DNA from: Opitutales bacterium | GTDB lineage: Bacteria > Verrucomicrobiota > Verrucomicrobiia > Opitutales > Oceanipulchritudinaceae | Assembly: GCA_007133065.1 (NCBI GenBank) | Contig: SLNJ01000031.1 | Location: forward strand, 1 to 58,376 | DNA length: 58,376 nt | Direction: 5' to 3' | In this document: one piece after another, positions 51,881 through 58,376 of the stretch | Position numbering within the stretch: the stretch's first letter is position 1 | Layout of the letters: every line of letters begins with the position of its first letter | The notes under the pieces: model-generated | Told to the model about the DNA's origin: nothing | Seen by the model: the letters and a program-made list of their open reading frames with translations, nothing else | Databases searched by the model: none | Translations under genes and position numbers: made by a program

Positions 51881-54541
51881 ATGCATCGCCCAGACAGATT
51901 CGAACTGCCGACAACCGTTTGCGGGATAACCTTCCGGAATCCGTTTTACGTGTCGTCGGGTCCGACGACCATGACGATCGAGCAATTGGAGCGCATCCGG
52001 GACACCGGATGGGGCGGGGCGAGCCTGAAGCTCACCGTCGATCCGCTGCCTTACATCAACCGTCTGCCGCGTTACGGCTATTATCCCGAACAGGAGCTGC
52101 TGACGTTTACCGCAGAGAAGCGGCTCGTGCTCGACGAGCTGCTGCGCTTGATCGAGGCCGGGAAGCGGCGCACCCCGGAACTGGTTTTGTTTGCGAATAT
52201 CACGTACGCCGGAGACGCGGGCGTCAATGGATGGGCCTCGATGGCTCGGGCGTGCGAGGCGGCGGGCGTCGATGTCGTCGAGTTGAACATGTGTTGTCCA
52301 AACATGTCGTTCAATGTGGCGATGACGGGGCGGGAGCGGAGCGGCCCGCAGACCGGGGCCAGCATGGGATCGCAACTCGAGATTGCCGGTTCGGTCGTCC
52401 AATCCGTGCGCACGGCGATTCGAATCCCGCTGTTCGTCAAGCTGACTCCGGAAGGAGGGCACCTGGCCGAGATCGCGGAGGCTGCGTTCCATGCCGGCGC
52501 GGATGCCGTCGGGGGCACGGCCAATCGGCTCGGTATTCCCCCGATCAACCTGGACGACCCGCAACGGTCGCAGTATTATCTCCAGAAGGAAGTGGGGATG
52601 GCCTGCCTGAGCGGCGGGTGGATCAAGCCGCTTGCGCTGCGGGATGTCTACGAGATACGGCGCCGCGTCGGACCCGATCCCGCCATCACCGGCGTCGGCG
52701 GCGTCATGGAGTGGAGCGACGCCGTTGAGATGGCCATGTGCGGCGCCGACCTGGTCGGCCTGTGCAGTGCGACGATCATCAATGGATTCGGGTTTATGCC
52801 GGCGTTCATCGACCGCGTGCGTGAGTATGTGCGGGCTAATGGGTATCAGGAATTTCGTGACATGCGCGATATACTGGTGCCGGCGATCCGATCGGCGCCC
52901 GAGCTGACCCTCTACAACGGCCACGCCGCGCTGTCGGATATCCGGCCGGCTGCGCCATGCACCGCGGCGTGCCCGAACCTCGTTCCGGCGCAGGGATACG
53001 TGCGGCGGGTTGCGGAGCGGCGCTTCGAGGAGGCATTCCAGCTGATTATGTCGCGCTCTCCCCTGCAATCGATCTGCGGCCAGGTGTGCGATCACCCGTG
53101 CGAGGCGGCTTGCACCCGCGCCGAGAAGGACGAGCCGATCATGATCCGGGCCATCAAACGTTTTGTGCTCGATATGGCCAGACAAGAGGGGTGGACGCCC
53201 AACCTGCTTGACCAGACCGCTCCGCCCCACCGGACGGCGGTGGCGATTATCGGGTCCGGACCCGCGGGTTTGGCGGCGGCCTATGATCTGGCCCGTGCAG
53301 GCTACGCGGTTACGGTGTTTGAGGCGGCGCCGGAACCGGGGGGAATGCTGCGATACGGCATTCCGGGGTTTCGTCTGAACAGCTCGGACCTCGACGATGA
53401 AATCGCCGTGCTCCGTGGCCTTGGGGTGCGCATCCAGACCGGCATGCGGCTCGGGCGCGATTTTACCCTTTCAGAACTCCCCCACGATGGGTTTGAGGCG
53501 GTGTTTCTCGCGCTCGGAGCACAGGTCGGCATGGCGCCGGGGATTCCCGGCGAATCCGGTCCGGGCGCCCTGCAGGCGGTTGACTTCCTCCGGCACACGC
53601 GCGACGGGAGGCGTCCGGAGATCGGCGAACGCACGGCCGTCATCGGCGGGGGATTCACGGCGATCGATGCGGCGCGCACCGCCCGGCGGCTCGGCGCGCG
53701 CGATGTTTATATACTCTACCGCCGCACGAAGGATGAGATGCCGTCCTCTCCGGAGGAGATCGTCGATGCCGAGAAGGAGGGGGTTCGCGTTCTCTATCTC
53801 GTTGTCCCGGAGGCGGTATTGCGCGATGAACGGGATCGAGTCCGGGCGCTCCGCCTGGTCCCGCATGTCCTCGAGAACCGGAGGGATGCGAGCGGCCGCC
53901 GGCGCCCCGTGGAGATCCCGGGCGCGGCGTTTGAGCTCGAGGTCGACACCGTGATTTTCGCGATCGGCCAGCACACCGGCCGCGACGACCCGGAGCAACC
54001 GCAGACCAACGGAGTGATACACGCGGACGCTCAGACCGGTGCCACGAGCCTTCCAGGTGTCTTCGCGGGCGGGGACTGCGTGTTGGGGCCAAATACGGTG
54101 ATCAGCGCGATTGCAATGGGAAAGCGTACCGCTGCCGCGATCGACCGGTACCTGCGGGGTGAGCAGGCGTTCCTGCCGGAGGATGCCGGGATTGCTGAGT
54201 GCGACCGCGAATCCGCACTGGCGCGGCACGGCGCCGAGCCCCGCGCCTGGAGACCCGGGATGAGGTCCCGTCCAGCCGAAGCGCGGGTGGCCGATTTCAA
54301 GGGGTACGAACCGGTATTGACGGAAGAGGAGGCTGTGCGCGAGGCGTCGCGCTGCATGGCCTGCGGCTGCGGGGCCGGGTGCGAGATCTGTATGCAGATC
54401 TGTAAGACGTTTGCGTACCGGGTCGACGAATCCGGACGCATGATTCTCGACCCGGAGAAATGTGTGGCGTGCGGCATGTGCCTGCACCGCTGCCCGAACA
54501 ATGTAATCCGGATGGTTCAGGTCTCCGAGGCGCCGGCCTGA
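51881..54541 (+). CDS. Single-chain dihydropyrimidine dehydrogenase-like fusion (PreA-like + GltD-like + ferredoxin)
   Basis: An 886-residue multidomain flavoenzyme. Residues 1 to about 340 are a dihydroorotate/dihydropyrimidine-dehydrogenase FMN barrel (GITFRNPFYVSSGP, NMCCPNM at about 135, GTANRLG, GVGGVMEWSDA). About 355-815 are a GltD/PreT-like part: Fe-S cysteines in CTAACPNLVPAQ and CGQVCDHPCEAACTR, FAD motif IIGSGPAGLAAAYDLARAG (about 455), NAD(P)H motif VIGGGFTAIDAARTA (about 586). The C-terminus has cysteine motifs CMACGCGAGCEICMQIC (about 825) and CVACGMCLHRCPNNV (about 860). E. coli uses separate PreT and PreA; mammalian DPYD has the GltD part first. Here the FMN barrel comes first. 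Pyrimidine reduction is likely but not proven. Confidence 0.88.
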   Translation: MHRPDRFELPTTVCGITFRNPFYVSSGPTTMTIEQLERIRDTGWGGASLKLTVDPLPYINRLPRYGYYPEQELLTFTAEKRLVLDELLRLIEAGKRRTPELVLFANITYAGDAGVNGWASMARACEAAGVDVVELNMCCPNMSFNVAMTGRERSGPQTGASMGSQLEIAGSVVQSVRTAIRIPLFVKLTPEGGHLAEIAEAAFHAGADAVGGTANRLGIPPINLDDPQRSQYYLQKEVGMACLSGGWIKPLALRDVYEIRRRVGPDPAITGVGGVMEWSDAVEMAMCGADLVGLCSATIINGFGFMPAFIDRVREYVRANGYQEFRDMRDILVPAIRSAPELTLYNGHAALSDIRPAAPCTAACPNLVPAQGYVRRVAERRFEEAFQLIMSRSPLQSICGQVCDHPCEAACTRAEKDEPIMIRAIKRFVLDMARQEGWTPNLLDQTAPPHRTAVAIIGSGPAGLAAAYDLARAGYAVTVFEAAPEPGGMLRYGIPGFRLNSSDLDDEIAVLRGLGVRIQTGMRLGRDFTLSELPHDGFEAVFLALGAQVGMAPGIPGESGPGALQAVDFLRHTRDGRRPEIGERTAVIGGGFTAIDAARTARRLGARDVYILYRRTKDEMPSSPEEIVDAEKEGVRVLYLVVPEAVLRDERDRVRALRLVPHVLENRRDASGRRRPVEIPGAAFELEVDTVIFAIGQHTGRDDPEQPQTNGVIHADAQTGATSLPGVFAGGDCVLGPNTVISAIAMGKRTAAAIDRYLRGEQAFLPEDAGIAECDRESALARHGAEPRAWRPGMRSRPAEARVADFKGYEPVLTEEEAVREASRCMACGCGAGCEICMQICKTFAYRVDESGRMILDPEKCVACGMCLHRCPNNVIRMVQVSEAPA

Positions 54542-54581
54542 TCGCGCCGTCGCCGTCGAGTGCTCCAATCAAACCAATACT

Positions 54582-55646
54582 ATGACAGACAAAATACGAA
54601 TCGGAATCGTCGGCGCGCAGTTCGCCGCAGAATTTCACGCGGACAGTTACAGGAGGCATCCTGCAACCGAACTGGCGGCGGTGGCCGCCATCCCATCGCC
54701 CGAGGAGTTTGCCGGCAAATGGGGGATCCCTGCTGTCTACGATGACTACCGCGCGATGCTCGATCGTGAGAAACTCGATCTGGTCTCGATCTGCGCGCCG
54801 AACCATCTCCATCACGACATCGCCATCGCGGCGGCCGAAGCCGGATGCCATGTTGTCAGCGAGAAGCCGCTCGCTACGACCGTGGACGACGCGCGTGAGA
54901 TGCGGGACGTCTGCCGCGCGCGCGGCGTGAAGCTTTTTTACGGTGAGGACTGGTGTTTCGCCCCGGCGTTGCGGCGGGCGCTCTCGATTGTCGATGAAGG
55001 CGGGATTGGACGGCCCCTCTACGTTAAGGCGAAGGAGTGCCACAACGGAACCCACAGCCCTTTTGCCAAGGACAAAAAGACGTGCGGCGGGGGCTGTTTG
55101 ATCCATCTGGCGATTCACCCGATCGGGTGGGTTCTCCACGCGCTGGGCAAACAGGGCGCCAACAAGGTCGTTCAGGTCATCGGCCACTGTAACGGCGGTT
55201 TGGAAGACAATTTCGTTCATCATGACAACTCCGGGGAGGATTTCGCCCTCGGGGTCATGGTTTTCGAGGACGGATCGCGCGCTTTCATCGAGGGAAACTA
55301 CATCACAGTCGGCGGAATGGATGACAAGATCGAGATCTATGGCACGGAGGGCGTGTTGAAGGCCGACCTGACTTTCGGCTCAAATCTCACCGTGTACAGT
55401 CGGCCGGGCTACGGGTACTGCATCGAGAAGGCGGATACCACGCGTGGTTGGACAAAGCCCGCCGTCGACGAATTCCTGAACCTGGGGTACGTGGATGAAC
55501 TGGCACACGCGGTCGACTGCGTGCTCCGGAATCGCGAGCCCGCATACCACGCAGGGGCCGATTTGGGGGTCGCCTGCGTTGAGATTGTACACGCGATGTA
55601 TCGGTCGAACGAGATCGGCGCCGCCGTAGCCGGGAGTTGGGGATGA
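54582..55646 (+). CDS. Gfo/Idh/MocA family oxidoreductase
   Basis: A 354-residue NAD(P)-dependent sugar dehydrogenase: Rossmann start IRIGIVGAQFAAEFHADSY, the catalytic-lysine motif SEKPLATT (about 98), and a C-terminal beta-sheet domain with CLIHLAIHPIGW. These enzymes oxidise cyclic polyols or sugars (for example inositol or glucose). It overlaps the Ldh2-like gene by 4 bp (ATGA), so the two work together. The substrate is unknown. Confidence 0.92.
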   Translation: MTDKIRIGIVGAQFAAEFHADSYRRHPATELAAVAAIPSPEEFAGKWGIPAVYDDYRAMLDREKLDLVSICAPNHLHHDIAIAAAEAGCHVVSEKPLATTVDDAREMRDVCRARGVKLFYGEDWCFAPALRRALSIVDEGGIGRPLYVKAKECHNGTHSPFAKDKKTCGGGCLIHLAIHPIGWVLHALGKQGANKVVQVIGHCNGGLEDNFVHHDNSGEDFALGVMVFEDGSRAFIEGNYITVGGMDDKIEIYGTEGVLKADLTFGSNLTVYSRPGYGYCIEKADTTRGWTKPAVDEFLNLGYVDELAHAVDCVLRNREPAYHAGADLGVACVEIVHAMYRSNEIGAAVAGSWG

Positions 55647-56731
55647 AGAGCCGGGCCGAATCATTCACCGGCAAACGGATCGCTCCGGACGCGTTGCAGG
55701 ATTTCTCGGGCCGGGCGCTGAGGGCTCTGGGTCTGCCGGCGGATTGCGCGGAAGCCTCGGCCGAAGTCCTGGTGACCACGGACACCTGGGGCGTGTACAC
55801 GCACGGAACCCGCCAGTTGCTCCCGCTCTCGCGAAATCTGCGGGGCGGCGCCATTCGCGCGGATTCGCGGCCCGAGATTGCAGGTCGCCACGGCGGCTGT
55901 ATCCTGGTCGACGGCCGGTGCGCCATGCCGATGGTGACGGCACGGGTTGCCATGGAGGCCGCCATCGAGCAGGCGCGGAAAAGCGGGATCGCGTATGCCG
56001 GCGTGCGCCATAGCAGCCACTTCGGGGCTGCGGGCTACTACGCGGTGATGGCCGCGGAGGCCGGGATGATCGGGATCGCCATGAGCAACGTCGACGTCTG
56101 CATGAGCGTTCCAGGATCGCGCTCGGCGGTGATCGGCACCAACCCGATTGCCTTCGCCGTCCCCTCCGGTGACAAGCACCCTGTTTTCCTGGACATCGCA
56201 ACGAGCGTGGTCGCGGTGAGCAAGGTACTCGCGGCCAAGGCTTCGGGGAGTCCGATTCCGGAAAACTGGCTGATTGACGACCGGGGCCGGCAGACCGCCG
56301 ATGCCGCCGCCTACCCGGAACACGCGACGATCGTCCCGATGGCGGCGCACAAGGGATACGGACTCGCGCTCCTGATCGAGATTCTGTCCGGAGTTCTCAC
56401 CGGCGCCGGAGTCCTGTCGCAGGTGAAGTGTTGGCTGTCCGATGACGCGGACCCGGCCGGGCAGGGGCATGCGTTTCTCGCGCTCGACGTCGGGAGCATG
56501 ATGTCCGGCGAGGCCTTCTGCGATCGCATGACCGCCCTCTGCGCCGAACTCCACTCCGCTCCAGTGGCCGACGGTTCGGATGGCGTGGTACTACCCGGCG
56601 AGATCGAGTGGCGGCGGCGTGAGGATGCGCTGCAAAACGGCCTTGCCCTCCCGGACTACGTCCTCGGCAATCTGTTTGAACTCGCCGGGGAACTCGATCT
56701 GACCGATGACCTTGAGGCCGCGTTCTCCTGA
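55643..56731 (+). CDS. Malate/L-lactate dehydrogenase family (Ldh2-type) oxidoreductase
   Basis: A 362-residue NAD(P)-dependent 2-hydroxyacid dehydrogenase of the MdH/Ldh2/YlbC type. It shows WGVYTHGTRQL near the N-terminus, the catalytic VRHSSHFGAAGYYA (about 115) and GTNPIAFAVPS. It is unrelated to classical LDH. Family members reduce or oxidise malate, ureidoglycolate, 2,3-diketogulonate or similar acids. The ATG at 55643 overlaps the preceding Gfo/Idh stop; a TTG two codons earlier is ignored. Confidence 0.92.
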   Translation: MKSRAESFTGKRIAPDALQDFSGRALRALGLPADCAEASAEVLVTTDTWGVYTHGTRQLLPLSRNLRGGAIRADSRPEIAGRHGGCILVDGRCAMPMVTARVAMEAAIEQARKSGIAYAGVRHSSHFGAAGYYAVMAAEAGMIGIAMSNVDVCMSVPGSRSAVIGTNPIAFAVPSGDKHPVFLDIATSVVAVSKVLAAKASGSPIPENWLIDDRGRQTADAAAYPEHATIVPMAAHKGYGLALLIEILSGVLTGAGVLSQVKCWLSDDADPAGQGHAFLALDVGSMMSGEAFCDRMTALCAELHSAPVADGSDGVVLPGEIEWRRREDALQNGLALPDYVLGNLFELAGELDLTDDLEAAFS

Positions 56732-56783
56732 CAGGCATCTCTGACTGGTTGACATCACGACGTTTAGCGGGGAGGACGATCCG

Positions 56784-57989
56784 ATGGATTCTACAACGGG
56801 GCAACCGGGACGCAAGAGCGCCAATCCGCGCGGGACCATACCCGGGCCGCGCGTCGCCGGCGCGTCTCGCTCTCCCTCGCGCACGATCGCGCTCGGGATC
56901 GTGGGCGCAGCCGGTCGCGGCGCCGCATTCCGCAAAGCCATTGCCGCCACGGGCCGTTTTCATGTGGCGGCCGTTTGCGAGCTGAACGCGGAACGCGCGG
57001 CCGCTGCGGCGGAAGCGTTCGGGGCGGATCACTCATTCACGGAGTACGAGGCGATGCTCGAAGACGGCGGGGTTTCGGCTGTGCTGATCGGAACCCCGAT
57101 GCCGCTGCACGCGCCGCAGTCGATCGCCGCGTTGGAGCGTGATATCCACGTTCTCTCGGAAGTTCCGGCTGCCGTGAACCTCGAAGAGGCGCAGCGTCTG
57201 GTTATGGCCTGCCGGCGTTCGTCCGCGGTCTACATGATTGCCGAGAACTACACGTTCATCCGGGAAAACATGATGGTCCGCGAGATGGTCCGCGCCGGGC
57301 TCTTCGGCGAGCCGTACTACGCCGAGGGGGAATACCTGCACGAGTTGAAGGAACACAATGAGCGGACGCCCTGGCGCCGCCGGTGGCAGACGGGCGTCAA
57401 CGGCATAACCTATCCGACGCACAGCCTCGGCCCGATCCTCCAGTGGATGCCTGGAGATCGCGTGGTCTCGGTTTGTTGCGCGGGCAGCGGCCACCACTAT
57501 CGCGATCCGCGCGGCCGCGAATACGAGAACGAAGACACATGCGTCATGCTCTGCCGGATGAAGAGCGGGGGCTTGGTCAAGATCAGGCTCGATATGCTCT
57601 CCGATCGCCCGCACGCGATGAACATCTACCAACTGCAGGGAACCGAAGGGGCCTACGAGTCGCCGCGCGCGCCGGGAGAGAAGCATCGCATCTGGTTGCG
57701 CTCCCGCCATGGCAGCCCCGATGCGTGGCGGGACCTCGCTTCGCTGGAGCAGGAGTTCCTCCCGGCCGCATGGCGCGAGCACGCGGCGGCCGCCGCCGAG
57801 GCGGGCCACGGGGGCGGTGACTTCCTCGAGTTGCTCCACTTCGCCGACGTGATCGAAGGACGGCAACCGAACGATCTCCCCATCGATGCAGCGATGGACA
57901 TGACGCTCCCGGGGCTTGCATCCCAACAATCGATCGTCGAGGGCGGCCGTTGGGTGGATGTGCCCGACAGCCGGGCCTGGGGAGAGTGA
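56784..57989 (+). CDS. Gfo/Idh/MocA family protein lacking the EKP lysine
   Basis: A 401-residue relative of the oxidoreductase two genes upstream. After about 33 unstructured, Pro/Arg-rich residues comes the Rossmann domain (IALGIVGAAGRGAAFRKAI), then the position of the EKP motif reads SEVPAAV, so the usual catalytic lysine is missing. The C-terminal domain retains THSLGPILQWM with a His. It may be a non-redox or altered-mechanism member (some family glycosidases use the same fold). It is probably the third gene of the group. An internal start near residue 34 is possible, but no strong ribosome site was found. Confidence 0.88.
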   Translation: MDSTTGQPGRKSANPRGTIPGPRVAGASRSPSRTIALGIVGAAGRGAAFRKAIAATGRFHVAAVCELNAERAAAAAEAFGADHSFTEYEAMLEDGGVSAVLIGTPMPLHAPQSIAALERDIHVLSEVPAAVNLEEAQRLVMACRRSSAVYMIAENYTFIRENMMVREMVRAGLFGEPYYAEGEYLHELKEHNERTPWRRRWQTGVNGITYPTHSLGPILQWMPGDRVVSVCCAGSGHHYRDPRGREYENEDTCVMLCRMKSGGLVKIRLDMLSDRPHAMNIYQLQGTEGAYESPRAPGEKHRIWLRSRHGSPDAWRDLASLEQEFLPAAWREHAAAAAEAGHGGGDFLELLHFADVIEGRQPNDLPIDAAMDMTLPGLASQQSIVEGGRWVDVPDSRAWGE

Positions 57990-58256
57990 GGCTGCTCGGC
58001 GCCGCCGCCATTCATGATTGATGGCGTTCTTGGCCCGCGCACAATCGGTCATGGCGCCGCCTCCGCCGCCACACTGCGCGTCGACCCTGACAGCGGCCTC
58101 GTTATCGCGATGACGCGAAACGCCGCCGGCCGCAACTTCGCATCTTACCACACGCGGCTCCTCAACCTCATCGTCGAGAGGGCCGAAAAAGATGACATGG
58201 GAGTTGTCAGGCGGGAAGGGCCGAAAAAGATGACATGGGTCACTGTTCATTTCTAA
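57990..58256 (+). pseudogene. C-terminal remnant of a serine beta-lactamase-family hydrolase
   Basis: Directly after the stop of the Gfo/Idh gene, the plus frame reads PRTIGHGAASAATLRVDP, DSGLVIAMTRN, AAGRNFASYH and RLLNLIVE. This is the family C-terminus (the HGG-type motif strand plus final helix) of beta-lactamase-related hydrolases, with no N-terminal domain upstream. After LLNLIVE the frame runs into the direct repeats and stops at 58256. So a gene tail of about 60 codons survives, apparently joined here by rearrangement. Confidence 0.7.
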
Positions 58257-58289
58257 GGGCCGAAAAAGGGGTCACTGTTCATTTCTAAG
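58180..58289 (+). repeat. Short direct repeats at the right edge
   Basis: GCCGAAAAAGATGACATGG occurs at 58182-58200 and 58220-58238, and a third partial copy begins at 58257 (GGGCCGAAAAAG). A second unit, GTCACTGTTCATTTCTAAG, occurs at 58239-58257 and 58271-58289. The units alternate. Sequences of the AAAAAGGGGTCA type often flank REP-associated (Y1) transposase genes in other genomes, so such a gene may lie beyond the window; that is inference. Confidence 0.75.
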
Positions 58290-58376
58290 ATTCCGCAGTC
58301 GTTTGGCGTACTTGCATCTGTTTTGAACCTCGCGCTCGTATTTGCCGCAAGCGCTGCTGATCCCGTTCGGAGCTCC

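Noticed and set aside
51503..53230. 575-codon minus-strand open frame
   Set aside because: It is antisense to the dehydrogenase fusion and the repeat-bearing gap, and has no domain signature.
58180..58289. Direct repeats considered as a CRISPR array
   Set aside because: Units are about 20 bp with irregular or no spacers and two alternating types; no cas gene is present.

Overview
The window reads as chromosomal DNA from a GC-rich, Gram-negative bacterium. LpxA (lipid A synthesis) and an LptF/LptG-type permease (LPS export) indicate an outer membrane. The mix of solitary sugar-type oxidoreductases (Gfo/Idh/MocA, Ldh2-like, mandelate racemase, DapA-like, DUF4038 remnant), creatininase, an M55 peptidase, VTC/DUF4956 proteins and fused redox enzymes resembles uncultivated heterotrophs of the Hydrogenedentota/Sumerlaeota/PVC type. 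That placement is inference: there is no rRNA or other decisive marker here. I see no phage, plasmid, CRISPR array or intact insertion sequence.

Layout. 1-5.2 kb: the 5' part of a GT39-like membrane glycosyltransferase (cut by the window edge), then a divergent VTC - DUF4956 - HlyD operon likely linked to polyphosphate, and a secreted DUF3016 protein. 5.2-9.4 kb: an accessory sugar-acid patch (SDR, an internally deleted DUF4038 gene, DapA-like, enolase-superfamily enzyme) ending in a 198-bp inverted-repeat element. 9.5-17.4 kb: an ABC-F ATPase, a Cys/Met-type PLP enzyme, a glycolate-oxidase pair in which GlcD and GlcE look fused, a Cys-rich mini-protein and a glycine-rich RRM protein with a clear terminator. 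17.5-27.4 kb: spermidine-type polyamine genes (speA, carboxynorspermidine synthase, nspC) followed by an orphan DNA methyltransferase, then nagB - nagA - creatininase, an unknown membrane-anchored protein and galE.

27.5-35 kb: a zinc alcohol dehydrogenase, tRNA-Gln(CUG), a second inverted-repeat element, a ketosynthase/ACP/FAD-desaturase mini-cluster of unknown product, a 47-codon membrane mini-ORF, clpS with a DUF2017 partner, a GT2 glycosyltransferase and folE2. 35-50 kb: housekeeping genes, including an M55 peptidase, an MBL hydrolase, an RlmI-like methyltransferase, lptF/G, hisG, an orphan response regulator, infC with a Ser/Asp-rich tail, an IscA-like protein, pdxA, lpxA, an unknown nuclease-fold candidate, an ACT-domain protein, MscS and purEK. 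49.8-58.4 kb: an OleC-like adenylating enzyme, two repeat blocks, a single-chain dihydropyrimidine-dehydrogenase-like fusion with swapped domain order, a Gfo/Idh - Ldh2 - Gfo/Idh group, and at the right edge a beta-lactamase-family C-terminal remnant running into short direct repeats.

The most interesting items are the domain-swapped dehydrogenase fusion, the GlcD-GlcE fusion, the KS/ACP/desaturase cluster, the permuted orphan methyltransferase next to the polyamine genes, the VTC-DUF4956-HlyD operon, and a family of palindromic intergenic repeats shared by three loci.
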